Source: Shinisaurus crocodilurus (taxonomy: Eukaryota; Chordata; Lepidosauria; Squamata; Shinisauridae). Taken from it: a stretch of DNA of 64,000 nucleotides. This document shows positions 8,953 through 20,354 of this stretch, piece by piece. Each line of letters begins with the position of its first letter. The stretch's first letter is position 1. The stretch spans positions 117,982,473 through 118,046,472 of the forward strand of contig CM037879.1 of assembly GCA_021292165.1 (NCBI GenBank), given 5' to 3'. Under the pieces are notes generated by a model. That model was not told where the DNA came from. It was given only the letters and a program-made list of their open reading frames with translations, and did no database searches. The position numbers and the translations under genes were made by a program.

Positions 8953-11900
8953 GTGAAGGATTGAGGCCTACCCAAGCTTGAGTTAGGTTGAAGCCTGAAG
9001 GCCCAAATATCTCATGATGGGAGGGGGCATTTGTGACTTCGGGGGTGCCACAAGGGCAAGGGCCACCCCCCTAACACTGCTATTTGTTGCTCGGTGCCAT
9101 TGGTGGTAGGGATTGTTTTTCCCTGTCTAGGGTCTGAACATGTGCCTTGGAGGGGAGTCATGTGGCCAAGTGGGGGATTCTGTGGTGGCCCCAATTAGTG
9201 TAGTGACGGGTAGAGGGAGATATGGCATTGGGAGGAGGACTAGCCAGGTAAGGGGAACACAGCCCAGACACTTAATGGCTGTGCCTTGTTCCAGTCCTCC
9301 TCGCACCTGCAGTTTGGTGGTTGCCCTATCAGCCTGCCCTCAGGTCTCCGGATACTGCTTCTAAATGCCAGATTGGTGCAAAATAAAACCTCCCTCATAC
9401 ATGATTTAATAGTGGATGAGGCGGCCGATCTGGCATGCATTACCGAGACCTGGGTGGGAGAACAGGGAGGAGTTAGTCTCTCCCAGCTTTGCCCACTGGG
9501 GTACTTGGTGCAGCATCAGGGTAGACCTGAGGGCCGGGGGGGGGGGGTTGCCGTAGTCTATCGGAATTCTATCTCTCTCTCCAGGCTCCCTGTCCGTCTG
9601 ACTACTGGTCTGGAGTGTTTGCACCTTGTGTTGGGCCAGCGGGACAGATTAGGGATTCTGTTGGTGTACCGCCCACCCCGCTGCTCAACAGACTCCCTGG
9701 CTGAGCTGACTGAGGTGGTTTCGCTGGCGATGCTGAGGTCCCCCAGGCTTCTGGTCCTGGGGGATGTTAACATCTATGCTGAGGGCACCTTGTCTGGTGT
9801 GGCTCAGGAATTCATGGACTCCATGACAACCATGGGTACTATCCCAACATGTCATCAGCCCAACACATGTAGCAGGGCACACTCTAGACCTGGTTTTTTC
9901 AGCCGGACATGGAGATGGTGATCTGAAGGTGGGGGACTTTGAATCGGTCCCCTTGTCATGGTCAGATCACTACCTGCTGAGATTTAGGCTAACGGCAGTT
10001 TTTCCCCTCTGCAAGGGTGGGGGACCTATTAAGATGGTCCGCCCCAGAGGCTGATGGATCCGGATGGTTTCCAGAGGGCCCTTGGGGGGGGGGGTTTCTG
10101 GCTGATATGGCTGGCGGTCCTGTCGAATCCCTGGTTGATCTCTGGAATAGAGAGATGACCCGGGCGGTTGACACGATCGCTCCTGAGCTCCCACTCTGTA
10201 GTAGAGCTCGTACGACTCTGTGGTATACCCCAGAGCTGAGAGTGATGAAGCAAAACAGGAGACGGCTTGAGTGCAGGTGGAAGAAAACTCATAGTGGATG
10301 CAATCGAGCCCTGGTACATGCCTATAGCCAGGTATACCTAGAGGCAGTGAGGGTGGCAAAGAGACAACATCTCACTGCCTCTATCCAATCATCTCTTTGC
10401 CGCCCAGCGGAGCTCTTTAGGGTTGTCTGGGGCCTGTTATACGCGGGCCCCAGGGAAATCATTGACCCATCTGATACCCACTGCAATATATTCGCTAGGC
10501 ACTTCCAGGAAAAAATATCTTGCATCCGCAGGGACTTAGACTCCAATGTTATAGCAGTAGAATCAGGAGAGGTACCCAGAGCACAGCCTGGTCTAGTTAT
10601 TTTGGATGAGTTTCAGTTGGTACAGCTCGAGGATGTTGACAAGGTGCTTGGACAGGTTCATGCAACCACGTCTGTTCTGGATCTTTGCCCCTTTTGGCTT
10701 ATAAAAACTAGCAGGGAGGGAACGGCCGGCTGGGCCAAAGAGGTGATCTAATGCCTCCTTGCAAGAGGGAGTGGTCCCATGCCACCTGAAACAGGCGGTG
10801 GTGAGACCACTCCTGAAGAAACCCTCTCTGGACCCAGAAGATCTTAACAACTTTAGGCCGGTGGCGAATGTTCCTTTCCTGGGCAAGGTCCTTGAGCGGG
10901 TGGTGGCCAACCAGCTCCAGGTGCTCTTGGATGAGACTGATTATCTGGATTCATTTCAGTCAGATTTCAGGCCTGGTTTTGGCACAGAAACAGCTTTGGT
11001 CACCCTGTATGATGACATATGTTGGGAGAGAGACAGGGGGAGTGCGACCCTCCTGTTGATACTCCTGGATCTCTCGACGGCTTTCGATACCATCGACCAT
11101 GGTATCCTTCTGGAGCGGCTGTCTGAGTTGGGGGTGGGGGGCACTGCATTGCAGTGGTTCCGCTCCTACTTGGATGGCCGGCTCCAGAGGGTGGTGCTTC
11201 AGGAATGTTGCTCGGCCCCATGGACTCTCCAATACGGGGTTCCTCAGGGGTCGGTCTTATCCCCCATGCTATTTAACATCTACATGAAACCACTGAGTGT
11301 GGTCATCCAGAGTTTTGGAGTGCGTTGCCATCAGTATTCAGTACGCTGATGACACACAAGCTCTATTTCTCCTTTTCATCTTCAGCAGCTGAGGCTGTGG
11401 ATGTGCTGAACCGGTGCCTGGCTGTGACAATGGACTGGATGAGGGCTAACAAACTGAGGCTCAATCCAGACAAGACTGAGATGCTGTTAGTGGGTGGTTC
11501 CTCTGACCGGATGGAGGGTGTTCAACCTGTTCCGGATGGGGTTGCACTCCCCTTGAAGGAGGAGGTTCGTAGCTTGGGGGTTCTCCTGGAGCCATCTTTG
11601 TCACTTGAGGCTCAAGTGGCCTCAGTGGCAAGGAGTGCCTTCTACCAGCTTTGGCTGGTGGCCCAGCTATGCCACTATCTCGACAGGGATAGTCTGGTCT
11701 CAGTAATCTATGCTCTGGTGATCTCTAAACTAGACTACAGCGATGCACTCTACGTGGGGCTGCCTTTTAAAACTGTTCGGAAGCTGCAGCTTGTGCAAAA
11801 TGCGGCAGCCAGGCTTATTACGGGGACCGGAAGGTCCGAGCACATTACATCGGTTCTGGCCCAGTTGCACTGGCTGCCAATATGCTTCTGAGCCGAATTC

Positions 11901-12404
11901 AAGGTGCTGGTTCTAACCTATAAAGCCCTACACGGCTTAGGACCACAATACCTGACAGGAACGTCTCGTCTCTCCCAAACACAATCTACCCGGATACTAC
12001 ACTCAACATCTGGGGCCCTCCTCCAACTGCCACCTCCAAGAGAGGCTCGGTTGGTAGCAACAAGGAGGAGGGCCTTCTCAGTGGTAGCCCCCCAATTATG
12101 GAATAAGCTCCCCACTGAGACCCGCCTGGCACCAACCTTACTATCTTTTCAGCACCAGGTTAAGACTTCCCTCTATGCCAAGGCATTCAATAGTTAAGAG
12201 CTCAAAATAGCACGGGGGGGGGGGATTGCTCACCTGTACACTTAGTTTTATGAACTTTTGGATTGTATTTTAAACTGTGCTTTTTAATTTGGTTTTTAAT
12301 CTTTTTTTTGGATGTTTTTCTTGTTGTTTTTATGTACATACTGTTGTGAACCGCCCAGAGAGCTTCGGCTGTGGGCCACTATAGAAATCAAATAAATAAA
12401 TAAA
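8953..12404 (+). mobile_element. Nearly full-length L2 LINE, inactivated
   Basis: About 3.45 kb. It consists of a probable 5' UTR, a single large ORF2-type coding region (about 9337-12195) with an N-terminal endonuclease and a reverse transcriptase, and a 3' UTR ending GAACCGCCCAGAGAGCTTCG...AAATAAATAAATAAA. Coding is split over at least four frames, so it is not functional. It is inserted within the hAT-type element 8423-12441. Its 5' boundary is inferred from where MITE sequence stops. Confidence 0.85.
9337..12195 (+). pseudogene. L2 ORF2: endonuclease-reverse transcriptase pseudogene
   Basis: It encoded the protein that nicks target DNA and copies the LINE RNA at the nick. An APE-type endonuclease domain is seen at 9337-9900 (LRILLLNARLVQNKTSLI, CITETWVGEQ, LVLGDVNI; the usual GDFN motif reads GDVN here). 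A linker lies at 10017-10751. The reverse transcriptase runs 10780-11600 with [51 protein letters not shown], a YADD box just after the frame change at about 11345, and LRLNPDKTEMLLVG. The L2 C-terminus (LDYSDALYVGLPF, KLQLVQNAAARLITGTG, KVLVLTYKALHGLGPQYL) reaches 12195. Frame changes occur near 9900-10020, 10750 and 11340, and a TGA sits at 11889. The order and motifs are diagnostic of the L2 clade. Confidence 0.9.
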
Positions 12405-12441
12405 TGTCCTGGTTTTAAATTTGAAAAAAATGGTCACCTTA

Positions 12442-12449
12442 GCAAAAGG
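12442..12449. repeat. 8-bp target duplication, right (GCAAAAGG)
   Basis: Identical partner of 8415-8422. Confidence 0.9.
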
Positions 12450-12639
12450 AAGCTGTATGAAGAGGGATGGAGAATCTGCATTGAGTACCCACATGCACTA
12501 TGCTTTGCAGGAAAAATTTTAAGCATGTACCTGTGAACAAATGGTCTTTGCTGTCAGCTGTAACAGCACCACTCATCTCTTTGAGGATAGTGGAGGCCCA
12601 AGTGGCATCTGTGGCATGAAGCACCTTTCATCAACCTGG

Positions 12640-12965
12640 GGCTTGTGCACCACGTACAGTTCCTCCTAGGCACAAATATCCATGTTCTGGTAACATACAG
12701 ACTACTGCTGTGTGTTGTACATAGGGCTGCCCTTGAGGACTGCTCCAGTTATTTCAAAATACGGCAGCTCAATTATTGACTGGAACTGGACAAATGGAAC
12801 ATATCTCACCAGGTTTTTCTCATCCAAGACCTAAATGGCTTAAGACCACATACATTAATAATCTCTTTGCCCCACATGAATCAACTTGAGTACTGAGAAG
12901 ATCTTTAGAAGATCTTGTCTGCGTCTTTCTCCCCCAGAGGTGAGGAGAGTATGGACAAAGATTAG

Positions 12966-12999
<34 letters not shown>

Positions 13000-13275
13000 C
13001 TTTGGAATCTTCTTCCCTGAGAGGCTTGCCTGGTGCCAAGTAAAACCTTTTTATGTGCCCAGGCTTTTGAGAAATTTGGTTAGATCTTATAGCCTAGCGA
13101 TCTTCCATATTAATCTTGTTTTAATGCCATCACATAGCTGCTTTGCTGTTTGATAAATCATGTTTTTATTGGCTTTTGCGTTTTATTATTTTTAAAGGTT
13201 GTAAGTCTCTCTGGGAGTTCTTTTGGACCCAAGAGCTGCGTAGAAATAAATGAACAAACACGTAAATAAATTGGC
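12640..13275 (+). mobile_element. Decayed L2 3' fragment with internal (TG)n
   Basis: Recognisable L2 pieces in order: ACATAGGGCTGCCC, TTCAAAATACGGCAGCTC, CTAAATGGCTTAAGACCACATAC, CTTTGGAATCTTCTTCC, and a 3' UTR with TTGTAAGTCTCTCTGGGAG...GAAATAAATGAACAAA. A (TG)n tract (12968-12998) has expanded inside. Heavily mutated. Confidence 0.7.
12968..12998. repeat. (TG)n microsatellite
   Basis: About 15 uninterrupted TG units inside the L2 fragment. Confidence 0.95.
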
Positions 13276-13453
13276 ATTAATAATATAATGGAGCATTATG
13301 CACTACAAAAAAATGTGTATACCGAACCAGGTAATTATGGATTTCCACAACCTTGCTAATTATGTAGGTGCACAACTTACCTAGAAAGTCAAAATGGGGT
13401 AGCCACAGAGACTGTTTTTGTTCTTTTGAGAATCTAAATTGAGAATTTTCACT

Positions 13454-13689
13454 GGGCAGTATCCAACTGTAATTCTGCTAGGTTCTGTACTATGTGCAAG
13501 AGGAGAATCCAGCTAAAGTTACAGTTGCACAAATGTGGTTGCACAACTGGTTGTGCATCACTCTTGCACAACCAGTTGTGTATGATGTTTGCACAAGCAT
13601 TATACACAATCACTTGTGCAACAGAAAGGTTCATCAGAGCTCCGCTAGTGCTATTTCAGTTTGCAGAATGACATCATTGGATACTGCCC
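13454..13689. mobile_element. Palindromic MITE with GGGCAGTATCCAA ends
   Basis: Perfect 13-bp terminal inverted repeats GGGCAGTATCCAA (13454-13466 and the complement at 13677-13689). They are flanked by ACT on both sides (13451-13453, 13690-13692), a 3-bp target duplication compatible with PIF/Harbinger-like integration. The centre is itself palindromic (GTTGCACAACTGGTTGTGCA and AACCAGTTGTGTA). A related copy is at 33323-33597. Confidence 0.7.
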
Positions 13690-14732
13690 ACTATCAATAT
13701 TTGGATATCATCTTCTGGATGTTTAGTTGCTTCAAAAATAATTAACTGTGTTAATAGCAAGTGACTTCCTAGCTGTTTTCTCATTGTTCTTTTGCACTGA
13801 GAACCTCACAAAGCTTTTAAACTTCTCCAGTTTTTATTAAACATACCAAAGGAGGAGATCCTAATTTCTGTAAACAAACCTCACCTCCTTCCTTTTTCTT
13901 TGTTCCATATACTGCTGTTACTTTTATCTGTAAGGCACACAACCTTATCCTCTTTTGATCCAAGTTGTCACCACATTTAGGGATCCTTCCACCAATTTGT
14001 TTCTGGGCACAATACAATGACTGGGTTTGCATGACACGGCAACCCATTGTGGGCTGCTAACCATGATGGGTTGTTGTGTTGTGTGAACCCAGACCAATTT
14101 CCCAAGGGTGGCTTGCATGTGGGCAAAAAGCTACCCCAACAACCCATGGGTTATTGTAGGGGTTGTTCTACTCACCATGAGTTGTTGTGTCATCCAAACC
14201 CGGACGACCGACCCCATTGTGGGTATGGGGAATAGGCTAGCAAGCCCCATGGCAAGAGTGGCAAAAACACTCTTGCTGCTCTCGCCATGAGGCTACTAGG
14301 TGAGCACCAGTGCCAGCTGCCCCCAAAGTACTCAAGTGGCACTTGGGGACAGCTGGCATGGGCTTCCCCCTCTCCCCATGGCTTCCCCCCCTTGAAACTT
14401 TTTTTTTGGGGGGGGAGATCACAAAAGCCAGCTTTGCAATACCTGTATTGACAGCTACATGCAGTCCCTTCAAAATGCCCCAGTGGCATTGGAGGGGCTG
14501 TCCGTGGTTGCCAAACATTTATTTTTTAAAAAATTGTGCAAAAAAATGTTCGCCAAAAAATCATTTTTAAATTATTTTGTATTTTTTTTAACTGCAGTTG
14601 TGCTACTGTGAGGATTTGAAGCCTCGGCTGGGACAATATCCAGGGGAGTGCCTGCTGCCAAGGGGCAGCAGGTACCAACCTTAGACATTGCCCAGAGGAT
14701 ACTCCAAATACATTCCCCCCTTTGCTTTTTCT

Positions 14733-14744
14733 TGACAGCTGTCA
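14733..14744. promoter_or_regulatory. TGACAGCTGTCA palindrome in element B
   Basis: A perfect 12-bp palindrome identical to the dimer site bound by TALE homeodomain proteins (TGIF/MEIS/PKNOX class). It is at the corresponding place in copy C (38601-38612). Binding is inferred from the motif only. Confidence 0.4.
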
Positions 14745-14965
14745 GAAGGTTAGCTGTTAAGAAATCCAAAGGCGCGAGTGATCTTTAGATACAAACATGT
14801 TTTTGGAGGGGTTTACGCCCCCTTCGCAGCAAGATCATGCCATCGTTCCCCCCCTTTAGTCCCACCAGGGTGCACATTTTACGCTTTGTCCTGAGCCTCT
14901 AGGTGCTCAGGAAAGTGCAAATGTGCATCCCCCCCCATTTTTCAAGGGAAAGGAGTTTTGACAGC

Positions 14966-14985
14966 TTTGACAGCTAGCTGTCAAA
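14966..14985. repeat. Perfect 20-bp palindrome with TGACAG half-sites
   Basis: TTTGACAGCTAGCTGTCAAA is its own reverse complement. It is a second TGACAG/CTGTCA pair in the same element, with 4 bp between half-sites. Confidence 0.8.
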
Positions 14986-15336
14986 ACTCTGGCTCCCTTT
15001 AAAAAGGGGGTTTTGATTGGGAAATGGGGGTTTTGGACTGGGACATACACATGCACACACATGCACACACACGCACACACACATAAAAGGGAAAAGGGGG
15101 GAAAGTTGCAGCGAGCCCAAAAAGGTTTAGTGGTGGCAGGAAAGGGAGTAAGACTCATTCCTCCCATGGTGTACCTTGGGATACCCACAGGATGACCAAG
15201 GGGGAGGAGGAGACCAACAACTCACAGTGAGCCCACTCATCTGTCGACACTCAGCATGGGTTGTTCATATGACAACCAACCCACTGTGGCTTATTGCCAG
15301 GGTGGGTTGTCGTGATGTGCGAATGCATCCAAAGTG

Positions 15337-15765
15337 TGGGTGATTACCTCTAATGCCCTAAATGGGTTAGGCTCAGGATACCTCAGGGAGAATCTCCTTC
15401 CATATTATCCTGCCCACATCCTAAAATCAGAAGGGGAAGCCCTTTTCTGTGTCCTATTTAGGGTACAAGCACATTTGAGTGGGATGAGAGGGCCTTCTCA
15501 TTGGCTGCACCCAGAGTATTGATCACTTTGTCCCACAAAGTGCAGTTGGTCCCTTCTGGGGGCTGAAGACCTTTTTAATCTGTCAGGCTTTTGTTCTTTG
15601 TGGCAGATCATGTTTTTATTAGTTTTGGTTTTAACTGCTGACCCTGTCTCCTTGGCTGACTGTTTTATATTGCTGTTTTTACAATGTTGTGATTTTTAAA
15701 TGTCATAAGCTGCCCTGATTGGTGTTTTTGCGACATGAATGAAATGATTTAATGCATAATACATA
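15337..15765 (+). mobile_element. L2 3' fragment
   Basis: The translation shows ALNGLGSGYLRENLLPYYPA, then the 3' UTR-like GTCATAAGCTGCCCTGATTGG and AATGAATGAAATGATTTAAT. It is 5'-truncated and abuts the right end of element B. Confidence 0.75.
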
Positions 15766-15831
15766 AAACATTGTTGCCTAACAGTTTGGAAGATTCTACT
15801 GCTGCTATGTATCACATGGTTGAAAGGGCTC

Positions 15832-15915
15832 CTTATTTATGTATTCATTGATCGATCGATTGAATTTCACCCCGCCTCCCCACCAAGAAAATTGAGCTCA
15901 AGGCATCTAACAATC
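15832..15915 (-). mobile_element. LINE 3' end fragment (L2/CR1-like)
   Basis: TTATTTATGTATTCATTGAT, then TTCACCCCGCC, then GAGCTCAAGGCATCTAACAA resembles the complement of the usual squamate LINE 3' end with its A-rich tail. Confidence 0.5.
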
Positions 15916-17324
15916 ATCTGTGGAATCCTTCTGATCCAGCAGAACATTTCATCTTGCAGAATGGGGGAGAAGGTGACCTTTGACAATCTCCCCCTCTCCT
16001 GCAGTCTCCTATGCCCCCCAAAATCTGTTCCAGTGGGTTGGGGGACCATTCAGAACAGTACGGGAAGTGTCTCTGGGGGATGAAAGGGGAGGGGGAATTG
16101 GCAGGTATCACCTCCACATGTCCAGCCAGCCAGAGTGTCCTGAGTAGGACTCCACTCAGGGAGCCTTCCTGCTGGTGGGGTAAAAAGCATGGAACCAACC
16201 CATCATGTTTATTCTCCAGTTTATGTCTCCAGTAACAACATTCCTGATGTTATGTACAATACAAAATATGTAAAACCCCAACAACCCCAATTTCTAAAGT
16301 AATGCTTCATTTTATTAGAAAGCCTATGGAATCTATAGGCATTTCAGTTCACTTTGGCCCAGTTGTGGACTTGCTTGCTTCCTGAATTGGTAATATAGCC
16401 CAATAAATGTTTTACCACTTAATTCTGTTTACCACTTTACAACTCAGTTCTGTTCCTCAGTATGTTTTTTCCTGACAATCCTAGATGCAAACCAGCAGGC
16501 AGTGTCATCATCAAACCTTTTAAAAAGTCAATGGTGGCATGCAAGTAGTTGAAAGAGAAATTTTACATAGCCAGAGACACCGAATACGATTGTACCAATG
16601 CCCAAGAAAACGGTACATAGTCTGAGGATTTAGTGTACTAGGTAAAAGATTCATGTTGAAGTTCTAATCTTGCTCTGGAAGGTGTTTATTTTATTGTAGA
16701 AGTCTGGCTGACAAAGTCAGAGCAATTGGACCTTTCGAACAAACAAACCAGGAATGATGTGAAAAGCATCTTCTTCTTTTCTTACCGCAAGGCTACATCT
16801 TTGTCACAAAACCTCTAATACTGCAGCTCATTCTCACTGTTCAACAAAGATTGTTTTAGTATTGACTTCTGTTTATGAAAGAATAGCACCAGATTCTATG
16901 CATTTTTTTCACTGAAGTCCGCAAAGAGAAGCTGCAGCAGATGAGAAAAATGATGTCTTCAACAGCACACTTTCCAGCAAAACAAGCTATCTGTTGGTGT
17001 TTAAAAAAAAAAAAAAGCCTTTGCAGTTCTCAGAAGCAGTGACTCATACATTTGATCAAGTACATTAAAGGTCATCCCTAAGTAACTCCAATAAAGAGCT
17101 ACCTGGCATTTTTCCATATGGTGATTCTTACTCCATTCATACAGCCTGGCAACTATTTTAAGAATTCTTACCTACAACAAACAATCCAATAGTCAGTCAA
17201 GCTTATGCTAGGAGAAATTGGGAGAATCAATCATTTGTGCTGGAATAAACTCAGAACTCGAAGTGTGGATGATTGTCTGGAAGTTGGTTGAGGGTTCAAT
17301 GAGATTAACAGTCTGTTTCGTCAA
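15916..17324. other. Non-coding sequence, no clear feature
   Basis: 15940-16200 contains a GC-richer stretch (CTCCCCCTCTCCTGCAGTC, CCCCAAAATCTGTTCCAG) similar in style to the MITE at 62398-62655, but termini were not located. The remainder is unique AT-rich DNA with no coding signal. Confidence 0.4.
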
Positions 17325-17600
17325 GTTGGACTAGTGTACATGGGTCCTAAATGGCTTAGGACTTGGCTACCTAAAAGAGAGGTTCCCCCTGTGTCATCCT
17401 GCCTGTGACTTGAAATCTGCTGGGGTGGCCCTTTTTTGTTATACCATTACCAAACAAAGTTCAGACTTCCGGAACTCATAATAGGGCCTTCACAGTGGTG
17501 GCACTGCAGCTGTGGAATACCCTTCATCTGTTCTGGCCCTAACATTGGTTAGTTTTTGGCACCAGCTGAAAACAATTCTTTTCCACTGGGCATTTTGATT
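17325..17600 (+). mobile_element. Decayed L2 fragment
   Basis: GGTCCTAAATGGCTTAGGAC, GGCTACCTAAAAGAGAGG, AGGGCCTTCACAGTGGTGGC and CTGCAGCTGTGGAATACCC follow the L2 C-terminal coding order (KALHGLGPGYL ... AFSVVAPxLWN). No open frame remains. Confidence 0.65.
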
Positions 17601-17765
17601 AAAGATAAAGAACCATCAGAAGAGAGAACAGGTAAGAACCTTGAAGTTGCCCATCAGCAGTTAGCACCTGGACAGCAATCTGAGCAGGCACCCAGGTCAC
17701 ATGGTTCAGTCTTCCCTACTATGGTGTGATGTATTGCATTTCTATTTAAATTATAGTAATTATTT

Positions 17766-17767
17766 CC

Positions 17768-17801
<34 letters not shown>

Positions 17802-17840
17802 GTATATGTATAAATTAACACACACACACACACACACACA
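17766..17840. repeat. Compound microsatellite (TA)n (TATGTA)n (CA)n
   Basis: An uninterrupted TA tract at 17767-17796, then TATGTATATGTATA, then (CA)n to 17840. Confidence 0.95.
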
Positions 17841-19289
17841 CTTTATTCAAATCTGTGTTCTCTTTTATCCTCCTTTTTGGTGATGCATAACTGGGCTCCC
17901 TAAATATGCTGTTGTCTTGAGGAAACACTTGTTTTAGGTTTTGGATTTTGTGACTCATGTTCTAAGTATGGAAACTTCCACTTTGGCAGGTCAGTAGGAC
18001 AGGGACAAGTGAAAATACAAAATACAATGTGATATTCTCCATTGGAAGACACTCTTCACTAATATTTGACTAAAAGAAGTAATTGTTGTGCTATAGTCAC
18101 CATCCTATTAATAGGCTTTGATATAGTGTTTAGTAATCACATGTTAGGGGTTTGGGGACTGAATCCAGCTGGTCTATAGATGAGCCCCCATACAGCTTCT
18201 CCACTCCCCCAAATATGTGATCAGCATTGATAAAGCTCATTGGGTAGCTACTTGGCACACAGCTGCAATTGCACAGTGAATTACTGAATGCACATATCTT
18301 TGGATCAGAGCCACTGACTCTCATAATTAAAAAGTGTTTGTTTGCTTATATGACATAAACAACATCTTGCTATATGTTTTTCCCCTTGAGGATTTATTTA
18401 TTTAATTCCATCTACTATTCAAACATTTCAGCTGCACCTGCTTGGTAAGGTTGAATAGAAGACAGTGAAGAAAGGTATGGTGCATAAATAATTTGCCTTG
18501 CTTTTTCTGATTGAAAATATCAATGCAGTTAACACTTTTCACTTCTCCTTGTCCACTCTAATCTTATTTATTGTGCCTGTGACACCTTCCATTACCCTTC
18601 CACTATGCTCCTTATTTTAGTTGAAATGATTCTAGTGTTTTCGTGGGTTTTACTTTGAAAATGATAATGTTCCTGGGACACAAAGTAGAAATTTCATGTG
18701 CTTTTATATGCATGCATTAAAGAATGGATTATCATTAATTATGCACTACAAATTTTCAGGGCAGCCACCTGAAAGTGACAAAACATTTGCTTTTGTCATA
18801 GTTCTGTTAAGTGAGCCCAAGTTGAGCCACTCGATGTATGACAATGCACTGCATTTTAATTTCTTAGAGAAGGTCAGGAGCATGACAGCGATTTTATTTT
18901 ATTTTACACATTATTTTCTGTTATCAGTATAAGCTGCTAATGAAATTGTTTGAACTAAACTGTTTTTATCCTCCCAACAGCCTATATGTATTGCATATTA
19001 AGGGGAAATTCCTTCTTAATGTTACCTCACCTGCTAATGGTTCATTTTAACCTTCCCCCTCCCCAACAGTGCAAGGAGACATCAACACACTTCAACAGCA
19101 TCATCATTATTGTTCTGTTGTGTTTGGTGTTGTTATTTTTTTAAAGATCATTCAAACAAATATATGAAATCAGTTCTTCCTACAAAGTAGGGTTGCCATT
19201 TTTCCTTGTAACACACCTCAGCCATTAACAGGTGCACAAGATGCAGAAATTCTACAGGTGATGCACTCTGCTGATTCCCTCAGATGGAT
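17841..19289. other. Non-coding unique sequence
   Basis: AT-rich sequence with no recognised repeat terminus, RNA gene or coding signal. Small open frames show no domain. Confidence 0.5.
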
Positions 19290-19297
19290 GATGTACA

Positions 19298-19507
19298 CAG
19301 TGGAGGCTGGTGACTCCTATTTCGATGGGGGTCCTAATCCATTGCAGGTTTTATTTGGAGATTTATAGAAGCTATCCATGGTGCTCCATGGTGGCAAACC
19401 CATTTTAGGGATGGAGTTCAGCACCATGGACAGCTCTTATAAAGCTCCCAATAAAGCCTGCAATGGATTAGGAGCCCCACCAAAATAGGAGTCATCAGCT
19501 TCCCTTG
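19298..19507. mobile_element. Palindromic hAT-type MITE (210 bp)
   Basis: Nearly the whole element folds on itself. CAGTGGAGGCTGGTGACTCC (19298-19317) pairs with the complement of the last 20 bases with four mismatches, and CCTAATCCATTGCAGG pairs with CCTGCAATGGATTAGG. Flanks GATGTACA (19290-19297) and GATATACA (19508-19515) match 7 of 8, an aged 8-bp duplication. Confidence 0.75.
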
Positions 19508-19694
19508 GATATACAATGGTGTTTTGACTGGGGTTGTTGATAGGTGTCTCCTGGCATCTTTGCCCCATGTGCTGAAGGAAATGTGAAGCATGTTAGTGAC
19601 AACTTGAGTGAAAGATTCATACTGAATCTTACCAAGCATACCATAGAGCCCACATTCCAATTTTGTTTGATCTGGGCTAGTTGCCTATTCATTG

Positions 19695-20330
19695 CTGACC
19701 TGTGTTGGTCATCACACCTCAAAACAGCTGTTGTAGAGGTGGAAATGGTGTAGAAAAGGGCAACCAACAGAATTAAGGGTTTGAAACAACTCCTGCATTA
19801 CAAAATTTGGAGCTTCTTGGCTTAGAAAAAAGGTGGGTAAGGGAGCATGTCATAGAGATGTATAAAATGATAGAGAAGTATAAAATCATGCATGGTGTTG
19901 GTGTAGAGAAAGTGGACAGGAAGACGTTTTTCTCCCTCTGCTCATAATATTCAAGCCAGGAGTTGCCCAAAGAAGCAGAATGGTAGGAGATTCAGCACGG
20001 ATCAGAGCAAGTCCTTCTTCACATAGTGCACAGTTAAATTATGGAATTCACTTCCACAGGACGTAGAGATGGTCACCAACTTAGATGGCTTTAAAAGGAG
20101 ATTAGACAAATTCAGAGAGTCTGAGGCTATCAGTGGTTACTATTCATGATGGTTATGTATTACTTCCAGTGGCAGAGGCAACGTGCCTCTGTACATCCGT
20201 TGCTGGGGAACATGAGTGGGAGGGTGCCCTTGTGCTTATGTACTTGTGGGCTTCCCACTGTCAGAACAGAATACTGGACTAAATAGCCCTTTGTTCTGAT
20301 CCAATAAATGTAACAAATACATAAAAATAG
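19695..20330 (+). mobile_element. CR1 LINE 3' fragment, copy A
   Basis: Typical CR1 tail order: GTAGAGGTGGAAATGGTGTAG, AAAGGGCAACCAACAGAATT, AAATTATGGAATTCACTTCC, GATGGCTTTAAAAGGAGATT, TTGCTGGGGAACATGAGTGG, TGGGCTTCCCACTGTCAGAA, ending ACTGGACTAAATAGCCC...GATCCAATAAA. 5'-truncated, no protein. Confidence 0.88.
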
Positions 20331-20354
20331 ATTACTCCCTTATGTTCTTATTTC

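Larger units (their letters stand above)
8423..12441. mobile_element. hAT-type element split by nested SINE, MITE fragment and L2
   Basis: Outer termini are TAAGGTGACCAT at 8423 and its exact complement ending at 12441, with a perfect 8-bp duplication GCAAAAGG on both sides. Left-side sequence has internal CTGGTTTTACCAGTACAG motifs that pair with GTCCTGGTTTTAAATTT at 12405-12441. The host element occupies about 8423-8750 and 12405-12441; the rest is later insertions. No transposase frame is seen. Confidence 0.85.
14021..15335. mobile_element. Long-TIR non-autonomous element, copy B (1.3 kb)
   Basis: The ends are long imperfect inverted repeats rich in AACCCA/TGGGTT: CTGGGTTTGCATGACACGGC at 14021 against the complement of GTCGTGATGTGCGAATGCAT near 15320. 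The internal segment (about 14600-14850) aligns in the same orientation with 38500-38700 in copy C: CAGGTACCAACC, GACATTG, CTCCAAATA, TGACAGCTGTCA, AGTGATCTTT. No transposase frame is seen. Target duplication not resolved, superfamily unknown. Confidence 0.65.

Noticed and set aside
10017..10751. 244-codon frame as a separate gene
   Set aside because: It is the linker region of the same L2 ORF2, bounded by frameshifts, and not an independent gene.
14021..15335. Assigning the long-TIR element to hAT
   Set aside because: No 8-bp duplication could be matched at its ends, so the superfamily was left open.
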